Positions 34,639 to 43,265 of a DNA stretch of 64,000 bases are shown here, piece by piece. Position numbers and translations under genes: made by a program. Source of the DNA: Actinomadura sp. NAK00032 (GTDB taxonomy: Bacteria > Actinomycetota > Actinomycetes > Streptosporangiales > Streptosporangiaceae); NCBI RefSeq assembly GCF_013364275.1, contig NZ_CP054932.1:6944001-7008000 (forward strand), given 5' to 3'. Below the pieces are notes generated by a model that had not been told where the DNA came from, ran no database searches, and worked only from the letters and a program-made list of their open reading frames with translations. The first letter of the stretch is position 1; the number at the start of each line of letters is the position of its first letter.

Positions 34639-36302
34639 TACTTCACCCCGAGGACGGCGAAGTCGAGCTCGCCCTCCCAGATGGGGTGGCCGAACGCGCC
34701 GGTGACCTTGGAGCCGTGCAGCAGCGGCAGCTTGTCGTGGATCAGCGGGACCATCGGCGACAGCCCCATCAGGTCGCGGTCGAGCGCCTGCCACCGGGCG
34801 GGGTCGTTCGCCTGCACGGCCGCGTCGATCTTCGCGTTGATCCCCTTGTCGTCGAGCTGGGAGACGACGGTGTTGCCCTTCGGCGCGATGGTGCGGCCGT
34901 CGAAGATCGGCGGGATGAACGAGCCGGCGGACGGGTAGTCGGCGCACCAGCCGTAGAAGACCAGCTCGTCCTCCTTCTCGATGTCGCCGATGGCGTCGTA
35001 GTAGACGCTCTTCGCGACGGAGTTGATCTGGACCTTCACGCCCGCCCGCGCGAGCGCCTGCTGGACGGCCTCGGCCTCGGCCTTGCCCTGCTCGGTGCTG
35101 GTCGTGGTCAGGCGGACCGACAGGCCCGCGCTCTCGCCGGCGGCGGCGAGCAGTTGCCGGGCCTTGGCCGGGTCGCCGGTGGGCGGGGCCTTGTAGACGT
35201 CCTGGGCCCGCCCGCCGGTCATGGCGGGCGGCAGGTAGGAGCCGGCGAGTTCGCCGACGCCGCTGCCGCCGTGCGCGGTGCGGTAGGCCTCCTTGTCGAC
35301 CGCGAACTGCATCGCCTGCCGCACCTTCGGGTCGTCGAACGGGGGCTTGGAGGTGTTCATCGCCAGGAACCGGGTGCACAGGCTGGTCGCGCTGACGAAC
35401 CGCTTCTTGACGTCCGGGCGGGTCAGGATGCGGGGCATGCTGGCCGGGGCGACGCTGTAGAGGGTGACGGCCCGCTGGTCCTTGCCCTGGTCGGCGATCA
35501 GCCGCTGGTCGATGGTGGGCTGCGCGATGCCCTCCTCCACGACGATCCGGTCGGGGTTGGCCTGCCGGACGCCGTCGGTCGCCTTGCTCCAGTGCGGGTT
35601 CCTGACCAGCGCCAGTCTCTTGCCCCGGTCGTAGGACTCCACCTTGTAGGGGCCGGACGAGAAGGGCCGCCTGTCGAAGTTGACGCCGGTGTCCTTGGCC
35701 TTGGGGACGGGCGCGAACGTCGGCAGCGTCGTGATCTTCGGCCAGTCCATGGACGGTTCCTTCAGCTGGAACACGATGGTCCGGGCGTCCGGGGTCCTGA
35801 TGGAGGCGAGGCCGCCCTTGTCCTGGTAGGGGCCCTTGTACCGGTCGCCGCCCGCGAGCATCGTCCTGGCGTACCCGGGACCCTCCGGCAGGTCGGGGGC
35901 GAAGGACCGCTCCACGCCGTACTTCACGTCCGCGCTCGTGATGGGCGAGCCGTCCTCGAACTTCAGGCCGGGCTTGAGGTGGAACGTCCAGGTCCTGCCG
36001 TTGTCGGCCGTGGTGCCGGTGCCGGTCGCGAGGTCCGGGACGACCTCGGTGCCCGCCTGGCCGGGCTTCGCGGCGTAGGTCGTCAGCGTCCGGTAGAGCA
36101 GCCGGGTGCCGAAGTCCATCGCGAACATCACGTAGTTGCGCTGCGGGTCCAGATGGGCGAAGTCCTCGTTGAACAGGACGGTGAGCGTGCCCCCGGTCTC
36201 GGCCGCGGCCCCGTCGCCGCCCGAGCCGCAGGCGGCGGACGCGCCGCCGGCGACGGCCAGCGAGAGGGCGAGGGCGAAACAGGTCCTTACCGGACGTCTC
36301 AT
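34638..36302 (-). CDS. Peptide-binding lipoprotein (SBP_bac_5) of the ABC operon
   Basis: 554 residues from ATG 36302 (GGAGATGCC upstream); ATG 36317 is possible. Lipoprotein signal with lipobox ASAAC (Cys25). The family 5 solute-binding fold is shown by GGTLTVLFNEDFAHLDPQRN, FHLKPGLKFEDGSPITSADV, and later RQAMQFAVDKEAYR. Such proteins bind di- to oligopeptides outside the membrane for the OppBCDF complex. It is the first gene of the operon and divergent from the Xaa-Pro peptidase. The shared promoter carries a GTGCAAT motif found at two other promoters of this locus. Confidence 0.93.
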   Translation of the reverse strand: MRRPVRTCFALALSLAVAGGASAACGSGGDGAAAETGGTLTVLFNEDFAHLDPQRNYVMFAMDFGTRLLYRTLTTYAAKPGQAGTEVVPDLATGTGTTADNGRTWTFHLKPGLKFEDGSPITSADVKYGVERSFAPDLPEGPGYARTMLAGGDRYKGPYQDKGGLASIRTPDARTIVFQLKEPSMDWPKITTLPTFAPVPKAKDTGVNFDRRPFSSGPYKVESYDRGKRLALVRNPHWSKATDGVRQANPDRIVVEEGIAQPTIDQRLIADQGKDQRAVTLYSVAPASMPRILTRPDVKKRFVSATSLCTRFLAMNTSKPPFDDPKVRQAMQFAVDKEAYRTAHGGSGVGELAGSYLPPAMTGGRAQDVYKAPPTGDPAKARQLLAAAGESAGLSVRLTTTSTEQGKAEAEAVQQALARAGVKVQINSVAKSVYYDAIGDIEKEDELVFYGWCADYPSAGSFIPPIFDGRTIAPKGNTVVSQLDDKGINAKIDAAVQANDPARWQALDRDLMGLSPMVPLIHDKLPLLHGSKVTGAFGHPIWEGELDFAVLGVK

Positions 36303-36330
36303 GGCATCTCCGTACATCGTCGGGCGGAGT

Positions 36331-36360
36331 GCCATATAAAATAGTACAGTACAATTGCAC
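36331..36360. promoter_or_regulatory. AT-rich divergent promoter with GTGCAAT operator half-site
   Basis: The region between the ABC operon and the M24 gene drops sharply in GC (ATATAAAATAGTACAGTACA). On the minus strand it reads GTGCAATTGTACTGTACTAT (36360-36341). The GTGCAAT half (36360-36354) recurs at 39321 and 42558. It is a candidate binding site for the local GntR/FCD regulators. Confidence 0.5.
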
Positions 36361-36418
36361 CACAAGGCCCGTTATCGAATCTCCACATCCGGGACCGCAC
36401 ACGGAGGACACGGCCGAC

Positions 36419-37912
36419 ATGGACGACCACCCCACCGCCAGCCCCACCGCCAGCCCCACCGCCAGCCTCACCGCCAGCCTCACCGACCGGTTCGCCACGG
36501 GCAGCCATGACCTGCCCGTATCCGCCGCGCTCGCCTCCTTCATGACCCGCGACTGGGCCGCCGCCGAGAAGCCGCCCGCCGCACGGCTGCCGGTCGCGGC
36601 CTACGCGGACAAGCGGCGCGCCGCGCTCTCGGCCCTCTTCCCCGGCGAGCGCCTCGTCCTGCCCGCCGGGCCGCCGAAGGTGCGCAGCAACGACTGCGAC
36701 CACCGCTACCGTCCGCACACCGCCTACGCGCACCTGTCCGGCGACACCGGGGCGGACACCGGGACCGGCGCCGTCCTGGTGCTGGAGCCCACCGCCGCCG
36801 GGCACGACGCCGTCCTCTACCACCGGCCCCGGTCGCCGCGCGGCGACGGCGGCTTCTACCGGGACCGCCGGCACGGGGAGTTCTGGGTCGGCCGCCGCGC
36901 CGCCCTCGCCGAGACCGAGGAGCGGCTCGGCCTCGCCTGCGCGCCGCTGGACGACCTCGCCGGCGCGCTCCGCGGGCCGCGCCCCGCCCGGGTGATCCGG
37001 GGCGTGGACCCGGCGGTCGACGCGGCGGTCCCGGTCCGGGACCCGGAGCTCGACCGCGAGTTCGCCGCCTCCGCCGCCGAGCTCCGCCTCATCAAGGACG
37101 AATGGGAGGTCGCGCAGCTCCAGGCCGCCGTCGACCACACCGTGTCGGCCTTCACCGCGGTCGCCGCCGCGCTCCCCCGGGCGACCGGGATGCCGCGCGG
37201 CGAGCGCTGGGTGGAGGGGACGTTCGAGCGCGTCGCCCGGATGGAGGGCAACGGCGTCGGCTACGAGACGATCGCCGCGTCCGGTGCGCACGCGTGCGTC
37301 CTGCACTGGACGCGCAACGACGGCACGCTGCGACTCGGGGAGATGCTCCTGCTCGACGCGGGCGTGGAGACCGACACCCTCTACACCGCCGACGTCACCC
37401 GCACGATCCCGGTCAGCGGCTGGTTCACCCCGCGCCAGCGGCAGGTCTACGACCTCGTCTACCACGCCCAGGAGGCGGGCTTGGCGGCGGTGCGCCCCGG
37501 CGCCCGCTTCCGCGACTTCCACCTGGCCGCGATGCGCGTCATAGCCGAGGGCTTGCAGGAGTGGGGCGTGCTGCGCAGCGCGGAGGAGGCGCTCGACCCC
37601 GAGTCGGGCGTCTACCGCCGGTACACGCTGTGCAGCAGCGGGCACATGCTCGGCATGGACGTGCACGACTGCGCGGCGGCGCGCGCCTCCCAATACCTCG
37701 ACGCGGAGCTGCGCCCCGGGCACGTCCTCACCGTCGAACCGGGCCTCTACCTGCAGCCGGACGACCTCACCCTGCCCCCGGAGCTGCGCGGCATCGGCGT
37801 CCGCATCGAGGACGACGTGGTCGTCACCGAGAGCGGGGCGCGGCTGATGTCCGCCGAGCTGCCGCGCCATCCCGAGGAGATCGAGATCTGGCTGCAGTCG
37901 CTCGCCGGCTGA
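36419..37912 (+). CDS. pepP: Xaa-Pro aminopeptidase (M24B) family
   Basis: 497 residues from ATG 36419 (GGAGGAC upstream). The N-terminal AMP_N domain (ADKRRAALSALFPGERLVLP) is followed by a pita-bread catalytic domain: VLHWTRNDGTL, LLLDAGVETDTLYTADVTRT (two Asp metal ligands), SSGHMLGMDVHDC (His), GHVLTVEPGLYL (Glu) and GVRIEDDVVVTESG (Glu). It removes N-terminal residues that precede proline or hydroxyproline, which ordinary peptidases cannot. Divergent from the peptide ABC operon and next to collagenase/hydroxyproline genes, so it probably acts on imported collagen peptides. No signal peptide; cytoplasmic. Confidence 0.93.
   Translation: MDDHPTASPTASPTASLTASLTDRFATGSHDLPVSAALASFMTRDWAAAEKPPAARLPVAAYADKRRAALSALFPGERLVLPAGPPKVRSNDCDHRYRPHTAYAHLSGDTGADTGTGAVLVLEPTAAGHDAVLYHRPRSPRGDGGFYRDRRHGEFWVGRRAALAETEERLGLACAPLDDLAGALRGPRPARVIRGVDPAVDAAVPVRDPELDREFAASAAELRLIKDEWEVAQLQAAVDHTVSAFTAVAAALPRATGMPRGERWVEGTFERVARMEGNGVGYETIAASGAHACVLHWTRNDGTLRLGEMLLLDAGVETDTLYTADVTRTIPVSGWFTPRQRQVYDLVYHAQEAGLAAVRPGARFRDFHLAAMRVIAEGLQEWGVLRSAEEALDPESGVYRRYTLCSSGHMLGMDVHDCAAARASQYLDAELRPGHVLTVEPGLYLQPDDLTLPPELRGIGVRIEDDVVVTESGARLMSAELPRHPEEIEIWLQSLAG
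36433..36480 (+). repeat. Four tandem 12-bp repeats in the M24 gene
   Basis: CACCGCCAGCCC occurs four times in a row (the last two copies end in T), encoding TASPTASPTASLTASL in the N-terminal tail. It is likely to vary in copy number between strains. Confidence 0.85.
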
Positions 37913-37925
37913 GCGCGCCGAAAGG

Positions 37926-37957
37926 CCGTGCCGCACCCGGCGGCGGGTGCGGCACGG
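37926..37957. terminator. Bidirectional terminator, M24 / S1 protease
   Basis: CCGTGCCGCACCCG-GCGG-CGGGTGCGGCACGG is a perfect 14-bp stem with a 4-base loop between convergent stop codons. Confidence 0.85.
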
Positions 37958-37970
37958 TGTCCGGACGGTG

Positions 37971-39242
37971 TCAGCCGCTGAGCAGTGACACGCCCCAGGT
38001 GGACAGGGCCCGTCCGATCGGTTCGTGGATCATGCCGCACCCCGAGTTCGGCCCGCCGCTGAGGATGCCGTGGGCGTAGTTGCCGTAGAAGACGCCGCTG
38101 CCGCTGTCGCCCGGACCGTCGCACGCCGTGCTCCAGGTCATGCCGGAGAGCGTCCGGTTCGGGTAGGACACGGTGGCGTCGACCTCGGTGACCGTTCCGC
38201 AGGTGTAGCCGGTCGTCGAGCCCTGCTTGCAGACGTATCCGCCGACGTAGTCGGCCTCGCTGCCGTGGACGGGCGTCTCGTAGAGCACCCAGCCGCGCGG
38301 CTGCCACCAGCCGGGGTCGCCGACCGACACGATCGCGGAGTCGCCGTACCAGCCGAACGTGTAGTCGGCGACGCCCCCGACATTCTGGTAGCCGTAGCTG
38401 TAGGTGGACACGTCCCACCAGTAACCGAGCTCGGCGCAGTGGCCGGCGGTGAGCATGTAGTACCTGCCGCCCGAGTACGCGGTGAACGCGCTGGTGCATC
38501 GCGCCCCGCCGGTGAAGATCGCCAGCCCGGAGCGCAGCGGCGGGTCGCACGCGTAGTCGTCGTAGCAGTACCGGGGCACCGACCGGTGCGCGTACGCGGA
38601 GACCTCCACGGCCGCGCCGAACTCGCGTTTCGCCCAGCTCAGCACGTCCTTCTGGGCGCGGGTGAGAGCGGCGCCGCGCACGCCGCCCAGCTTCACCGTG
38701 TTGCGGGAGGTGACGATGCCGCTCTGGAGTCCGTTACGGGCACCCTTGTTGGCCTTGGCGATCCGCTTGGCCAGCGCGTCCGACACCTTCTGCAGGTGGG
38801 CGAAGCCGTACCGGACGGTGGTCGTTGCGGTGTCGCCCATGCCGGACGCCTTGGCGGCGGCACGCGCCTTGGGCGCCGCCGAGCCGGCGGTCACGCCGAC
38901 GGTGAGCCGGCCACCGTGCGCCTGGTCGATCCAGGCTCCGCCGTAGGCGGCGCCGAGGTCCTTCTGTATCCGGGCTGCGAGCTTCAGCTGGGCGGGCTGC
39001 CGGTCGGCGCGCCGCCGCGCCTCGGCGGCGGAGATGCCGTGGTCCTTCGTGAGCTGCGTGATGAGTGCCTGCTCGGCCTCCTTCTGGGTGTGTACCTGGG
39101 AGCCGGTACGGGGGGACGGGGCGGGGGGCGCGCCGCGGTCGCCCGCCGCACCGGCGCGGGCCGGTGCGGTGAGCGCGGTCGCGGACAGCGCGGCGGCCAG
39201 GGCCAGGGCCAGGGCGGCGCGGCTGCGCTTGTGGCGGACCAT
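37971..39242 (-). CDS. Secreted S1-family serine protease with prodomain (alpha-lytic type)
   Basis: 423 residues from ATG 39242 (GAAGGAGGAA upstream). A signal peptide (ALALALAAALSATALTAPAR, then A) is followed by a prodomain of about 180 residues, typical of alpha-lytic protease/streptogrisin zymogens, and a chymotrypsin-fold domain: MLTAGHCAELG (His), WYGDSAIVS (Asp) and DGPGDSGSGVFYG (Ser). Several disulfide-type cysteines are present. It could degrade gelatin or denatured collagen after M9 cleavage. Its promoter has a perfect GTGCAAT-N5-ATTGCAC palindrome, shared with the operator set of this locus. Confidence 0.93.
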   Translation of the reverse strand: MVRHKRSRAALALALAAALSATALTAPARAGAAGDRGAPPAPSPRTGSQVHTQKEAEQALITQLTKDHGISAAEARRRADRQPAQLKLAARIQKDLGAAYGGAWIDQAHGGRLTVGVTAGSAAPKARAAAKASGMGDTATTTVRYGFAHLQKVSDALAKRIAKANKGARNGLQSGIVTSRNTVKLGGVRGAALTRAQKDVLSWAKREFGAAVEVSAYAHRSVPRYCYDDYACDPPLRSGLAIFTGGARCTSAFTAYSGGRYYMLTAGHCAELGYWWDVSTYSYGYQNVGGVADYTFGWYGDSAIVSVGDPGWWQPRGWVLYETPVHGSEADYVGGYVCKQGSTTGYTCGTVTEVDATVSYPNRTLSGMTWSTACDGPGDSGSGVFYGNYAHGILSGGPNSGCGMIHEPIGRALSTWGVSLLSG

Positions 39243-39302
39243 CCGGGGTTCCTCCTTCGCGGACCGGGGGGAGTGCCACGGCCCGGTGCCGTGGCGTCCG
39301 CT

Positions 39303-39321
39303 GTGCAATGTGAAATTGCAC
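39303..39321. promoter_or_regulatory. Perfect GTGCAAT-N5-ATTGCAC operator
   Basis: The 7-bp arms (39303-39309, 39315-39321) are perfectly symmetrical, 61-79 bp upstream of the S1 protease start, within AT-rich sequence. This is the best copy of a motif also found at 36360 and 42558. It probably binds one or both GntR/FCD regulators of the locus. Confidence 0.6.
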
Positions 39322-39392
39322 TGTAAAATGTAAAATGGCTCCTGCCAAGGGGGCCGAGTCAGATCGGAATGTGCGGGATCAGGCGGGTGGGG

Positions 39393-40061
39393 TCAGGTGG
39401 CCGCGTTCCGGACGTGGTCGAGGTGCCGGGTCATGATGTCCCGGGCGCGCTCGGCGTCGCCGGCGACCAGGGCGTCCAGCAGCCGGAGGTGCTCGTCGGC
39501 CGACGCCGCCAGCTCGGCCGCCGCCGCGGGCCTGACGAGCCCGTGCATGCGGGACCGGCTGCGCAGGTCGAGGACCGTCCGGACGAGGGTCCGGTTGCCG
39601 GTGAGTTCGAGCAGCGCGGTGTGGAACCGGCGGTCGGCGTCCAGGAAGCGGAGGGGGTCGCCGTGCGCCGCCGCCTCCGCGGCCTCCCCGGCGATGCCGC
39701 GCAGCCGCGCGCGGGCCTCCGCGGGCACGGCGCCGGCCAGCCGCACGACCGCGGGGACCTCGACCATCTCCCGGATCTCAGTCAGCTCGGCGAGGTCGCG
39801 GTCCGACAGCGGGACCACCCGGAAGCCGCGGTTGCGCACGGCCTCGAACAGCCCGTCCCGGACGAGGTCGATCATGGCTTCGCGGACGGGCGTGGCGGAG
39901 ATGCCGAACTCCTCGGCCAGCGTGGGCGCGGAGTAGACGACGCCCGACCGCAGCGCACCGCTGGCGAGCGCGCCGCGCAGCGCCTCGGCCACCTGTCCGC
40001 GGAGGCTGGTGTGGCCGCCGAGGTCCGGAAGTCCGCCCACGGCGTCGGCCACCGTATCCAT
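39393..40061 (-). CDS. GntR/FCD-family regulator (copy 1)
   Basis: 222 residues. The N-terminal winged helix (LASGALRSGVVYSAPTLAEE, then FGISATPVREAMIDLVRDGL) and C-terminal FCD domain (DADRRFHTALLELTGNRTLV; ADEHLRLLDALVAGDAERAR, with metal-binding His/Asp residues) are typical. FCD proteins sense small carboxylates or amino acids. It is paralogous to the GntR at 41841-42506, sharing YSAP-A-F-S-TPVREAMIDL. I expect a hydroxyproline- or peptide-derived ligand from the context. Confidence 0.92.
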   Translation of the reverse strand: MDTVADAVGGLPDLGGHTSLRGQVAEALRGALASGALRSGVVYSAPTLAEEFGISATPVREAMIDLVRDGLFEAVRNRGFRVVPLSDRDLAELTEIREMVEVPAVVRLAGAVPAEARARLRGIAGEAAEAAAHGDPLRFLDADRRFHTALLELTGNRTLVRTVLDLRSRSRMHGLVRPAAAAELAASADEHLRLLDALVAGDAERARDIMTRHLDHVRNAAT

Positions 40062-40129
40062 ATGCCTCCTCCTCGCCCGCGATCAGAATACCGTTCCACG
40101 CGGGCGAAGCCGCAGCGCAGGCGCCGTGC

Positions 40130-41086
40130 TCACAGCAGCGGGTGAACGTGCGGATGGGCGTGCCACCAGGCGCCGAACGCCGGATGGCGGTCGGCGTGCT
40201 CCACGAAGGCGGCGGCGAGGCCCCGGTAGAGGGCCGCGGCGCCCGCGTCGCTCAGCCGGTCCCGGCGCCAGGCCACGATCAGCTTGGCGACCTGCGGCTC
40301 CCCCGCCAGCGGCCGGACCACCGTGCCGGGCTGCGGCGGCCACGACGGATCCACCAGCCGCACCCCGTGCCCGGCCGCGACCAGCGGGCAGGCGGCGCCG
40401 CTCGGCGCCTCGTAGCGCACGACGGGCTCGAAGCCGGCGGCGCGGCAGGACGCGCGCAGCGAGGCCAGCGAGCCGTCGTCGGCGCCCGGCGGGCCGATCC
40501 AGGACTCGTCCTTCAGGTCCACCAGGTCGATCTCGTCCCGCCCGGCCAGCCGGTGGTCCGCGGCGAGCGCGACGAAGATCGGGTAGCGGGGCACCAGCGT
40601 GCGGCTGACCACCGGGGCGGTCAGCGCGACGTCGAAGCCCTCCATGACCCCGAGCAGCGCGGCGTCGAGCCGGCCCCGGTTGAGGGCGTCGCCGAGCAGC
40701 GCCGAGGACGGCTCGATGCGCAGCGAGACCTCCCGGCCGGGCAGTTCCTCGCCGACCCGCTCGACGATGCTGCCGACGCAGGCGAGGTGCACGCAGCCGA
40801 GCGCGAGGCCCGCGCCGGGCTCCGCCGCCGCGGGCAGCTCGCCGAACAGGGTGTCCAGCTCCGCGAGCACGGTCCGCGCCCGGGCGACGACCTGCCGCCC
40901 CAGCGCCGTCGGCTCCAGGCCCGCGCGGCTGCGCTCGAACAGCCGCCCGCCGACGATCTCCTCGACCCGGCGGAGCTGGCTCGACATGGCGGGCTGCGAC
41001 ACCCCCATCCGCGCCGCGGCCCGGGTGACGCTTCCCGTCTCCGCCATCGCGCAGACCATGCGCAGATGACCGATATCGAGATCCAT
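40130..41086 (-). CDS. LysR-family transcriptional regulator
   Basis: 318 residues. The N-terminal winged helix is MVCAMAETGSVTRAAARMGV, then SQPAMSSQLRRVEEIVGGRL; the C-terminal type 2 periplasmic-binding-like sensor starts at about residue 90. LysR proteins are usually activators that respond to a pathway intermediate. It precedes the GntR copy 1 gene on the same strand (68 bp apart) and is divergent from the HATPase gene, so its targets are uncertain. Confidence 0.9.
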   Translation of the reverse strand: MDLDIGHLRMVCAMAETGSVTRAAARMGVSQPAMSSQLRRVEEIVGGRLFERSRAGLEPTALGRQVVARARTVLAELDTLFGELPAAAEPGAGLALGCVHLACVGSIVERVGEELPGREVSLRIEPSSALLGDALNRGRLDAALLGVMEGFDVALTAPVVSRTLVPRYPIFVALAADHRLAGRDEIDLVDLKDESWIGPPGADDGSLASLRASCRAAGFEPVVRYEAPSGAACPLVAAGHGVRLVDPSWPPQPGTVVRPLAGEPQVAKLIVAWRRDRLSDAGAAALYRGLAAAFVEHADRHPAFGAWWHAHPHVHPLL

Positions 41087-41265
41087 AGCCGGAAATTATG
41101 CACCAGCTGATGCCCGCCCTTCCGGGCCTGCGGCAATACTTCCGGTACCTCTCCGGCAGAAGGGAGCCACCCCGTTTCCCCGCCGCCGGGAGGGGGCCTC
41201 CTCACCGCCTCCCCCTTCCGGCGGCCCGGCCCGCGCCGGGCCGGTACGCCCCAGGGAAAGCGATC

Positions 41266-41823
41266 ATGATGACGCACAACTCGCGGACCTCCGGAACGGA
41301 GCCCGCCCGGTCAGGGAGCGCCTTTCCCGCCTGGCCGCTGCCGCCCGATCCGACGGCGGCGGCGCAAGCGCGGGCCATCGCCGGGCGCCTCGCCGCCGAA
41401 CTGGGTCTTTCCGCGTCCGTGACGGACGACGTCCGCACGATCATTTCCGAGCTCGCGGCGAACGCCGTCCTGCACGGCGACCGGTGGAGCGCGGAACTGT
41501 GGGCCCGGATCGGCCGGCGGAACCGGCCCCATGTCACGTTCACGGTGTTCGACGCCGGCCCCTGGCGCGGGCCCGCCGCGCTTCCCGCGGGTCCGGTCGA
41601 GCCGTCCGACGCCTGCCGGGGCCGCGGGCTCGCGCTGGTCAGCGCGCTGACTGCGGAGATCGGCGGGCGCTGGGGCGTGCATCCCGGCCGCGCCAAGCTC
41701 GGCGGGTACGCCGCGCCCGGCCGGGACCCGGTCTCGGGCAAGGCGGTCTACGTCGCCGTCCCCCTGCCGCTGAGGTTCCTGATCCTCCAGGAGTCCGGCG
41801 CGCCGTCGCGCGGGCTCCGCTGA
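41266..41823 (+). CDS. RsbW-like HATPase_c regulatory protein
   Basis: 185 residues from ATG 41266. A single GHKL ATPase domain: N box ISELAANAVLHGDRWSAELW, G1 VFDAGPWRGP (degenerate) and G2 GRGLALVSALTAEIGGRWGV. It is like the anti-sigma-type ATPases that abound in actinomycetes. It is not accompanied by XRE or DUF397 genes here and interrupts the peptide/hydroxyproline region, so its link to that pathway is unclear. Confidence 0.82.
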   Translation: MMTHNSRTSGTEPARSGSAFPAWPLPPDPTAAAQARAIAGRLAAELGLSASVTDDVRTIISELAANAVLHGDRWSAELWARIGRRNRPHVTFTVFDAGPWRGPAALPAGPVEPSDACRGRGLALVSALTAEIGGRWGVHPGRAKLGGYAAPGRDPVSGKAVYVAVPLPLRFLILQESGAPSRGLR

Positions 41824-41840
41824 GCCGGCGGCGGGCCGGG

Positions 41841-42506
41841 TCAGCGGCGCTCGGGGCGGTCGGCCCAGATGCCGCGGATGTGGCGCAGGTGGTGGTGCAT
41901 CAGCGCCTCCGTGCGCGCCGCGTCGCCGTCCGCCACCGCGTCGAGGAGTTCCTCGTGCTCGCGGGCGGACGGCTCCAGTTCGCCGCGCTCCGCCAGCCGC
42001 GGGACGCCGTAGAGCCGCGACCTGTACCGCAGCTCGCTCACCAGCCGGACGAGGTGGGAGTTGCCGCCGAGCCCGAGCAGGGCGAGATGGAAGTGGTGGT
42101 CGGCCTCGATGTAGGCGAGGACGTCCCGCTCCCCGGCGGCCCGGACGATCGCCTCGGCGAGCGGCCGCAGCGCGCGGACCTCGGCGGCGCGGCCGGACTC
42201 CGCGACCCGGACGGCGGCGGGGACCTCGACCAGCGCCCGCACCTCGGTGATCTCGTCCAGCTCCCGGTCGGACAGCTCGGTGACCCGGAACCCCTTGTTG
42301 CGGACGACGCCGACCAGCCCCTCGCGGGCCAGGTCGATCATCGCCTCCCGGACCGGCGTCGGGGACACCCCGAACCGGTCGGCGATCGCCGGGGCCGAGT
42401 AGACCGTGCCCGGCCGCATCTCGCCGCTGACGATCGCGGCCCGCAGCGCGTGGGCGATCTGCACCCGCACGCTCTTGCGCGGGCCGAGGGACGGCAGGTT
42501 CAGCAT
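41841..42506 (-). CDS. GntR/FCD-family regulator (copy 2)
   Basis: 221 residues. Winged helix IVSGEMRPGTVYSAPAIADR, then FGVSPTPVREAMIDLAREGL; FCD domain IEADHHFHLALLGLGGNSHL and REHEELLDAVADGDAARTEA. It is an obvious paralogue of copy 1 across the full length, suggesting that the duplication gave two sensors for related ligands. It is divergent from the XRE-cupin gene, and its own promoter region bears the GTGCAAT motif (42558-42540), consistent with auto- or cross-regulation. Confidence 0.92.
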   Translation of the reverse strand: MLNLPSLGPRKSVRVQIAHALRAAIVSGEMRPGTVYSAPAIADRFGVSPTPVREAMIDLAREGLVGVVRNKGFRVTELSDRELDEITEVRALVEVPAAVRVAESGRAAEVRALRPLAEAIVRAAGERDVLAYIEADHHFHLALLGLGGNSHLVRLVSELRYRSRLYGVPRLAERGELEPSAREHEELLDAVADGDAARTEALMHHHLRHIRGIWADRPERR

Positions 42507-42539
42507 CGCGGCGGGGTCTCCCCTCCGGGCCGGGCGGTA

Positions 42540-42558
42540 GTGACATGTAGTATTGCAC
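42540..42558. promoter_or_regulatory. GTGCAAT-type operator upstream of GntR copy 2
   Basis: On the minus strand it reads GTGCAATACTACATGTCAC. It shares the first seven bases and most others with the perfect palindrome at 39303-39321 (14 of 19 identical). It lies 34-52 bp upstream of the GntR copy 2 start. Confidence 0.5.
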
Positions 42559-42593
42559 TCGCACCTGACGGTCGTCGCGGCGCTACACTGGCT

Positions 42594-42609
42594 GTTCGTT
42601 AAAACGAAC
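42594..42609. promoter_or_regulatory. Operator GTTCG-N6-CGAAC upstream of XRE-cupin gene
   Basis: GTTCGTT-AA-AACGAAC is a perfect 16-bp palindrome, 5 bases after a -10-like TACACT (42584-42589). The same GTTCG-N6-CGAAC arms occur at the hydroxyproline operon promoter (43303-43318). It probably mediates autoregulation by the XRE-cupin protein. Confidence 0.6.
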
Positions 42610-42632
42610 GCTAGTGAGGGGCGGCCGGGAGC

Positions 42633-43244
42633 GTGAGCGCGTCAGGGGAATCGGTGCGGGACGTGCTGGCGGGCAACCTGCGGCGCGCGCGCCTGGAGCA
42701 CGGCCTGTCGCTGTCCGAGCTGTCCCGCCGCTCGAAGATCGGCAAGGCGACGCTCTCGCAGCTGGAGGCGGGCGCCGGCAACCCCACCATCGAGACGGTG
42801 TTCAGCCTGGCGCGCGTGCTGGAGGTGCCCATCTCCGAACTGCTCGACGGGCAGCAGCCGGCCGGTCTCACCGTGGTGCGCGCGGCGGACGTGGAGGTGC
42901 TGCGCGGCGAGGGCGTCGACCTGCGGCCGCTGCGCGGGATCGCCTCCGGCGGGGCCCTGTTCGAGGTGTACGACCAGCGGTTCCGGGCCGGCCGGCGGCA
43001 GGACTCGCTGGGCCATGTGGGCACCGAGCACACGGTCGTCCAGGACGGGCGGCTCGCCGTTCGGGTGGACGACCAGGACGTCGAACTGGGCCCCGGCGAC
43101 TACGTGAGCTTCGACGCCCGCCTCCCGCACTCCTATGCCGCGCTGGACGGCCCCGTCCGCTCGGTCCTGCTCCTGCAGTACGACGCCGACCAGCGGGTTC
43201 ACTCCGCGTCCGCGCAGCCGCCGCACCGCTCCGACACGCCCTGA
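42633..43244 (+). CDS. XRE-cupin transcriptional regulator of the hydroxyproline operon
   Basis: 203 residues, start GTG 42633. The N-terminal HTH (LRRARLEHGLSLSELSRRSK, then IGKATLSQLEAGAGNPTIET) is followed by a C-terminal cupin (GTEHTVVQDGRLAVRVDDQD; LGPGDYVSFDARLPHSYAAL). Such proteins repress or activate adjacent catabolic genes in response to a small ligand bound by the cupin. It is the gene directly before the hydroxyproline operon, in the same direction, and both promoters have the GTTCG-N6-CGAAC palindrome. Confidence 0.88.
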   Translation: MSASGESVRDVLAGNLRRARLEHGLSLSELSRRSKIGKATLSQLEAGAGNPTIETVFSLARVLEVPISELLDGQQPAGLTVVRAADVEVLRGEGVDLRPLRGIASGGALFEVYDQRFRAGRRQDSLGHVGTEHTVVQDGRLAVRVDDQDVELGPGDYVSFDARLPHSYAALDGPVRSVLLLQYDADQRVHSASAQPPHRSDTP

Positions 43245-43265
43245 CGATCCGCCGCCGCCGGGCCG

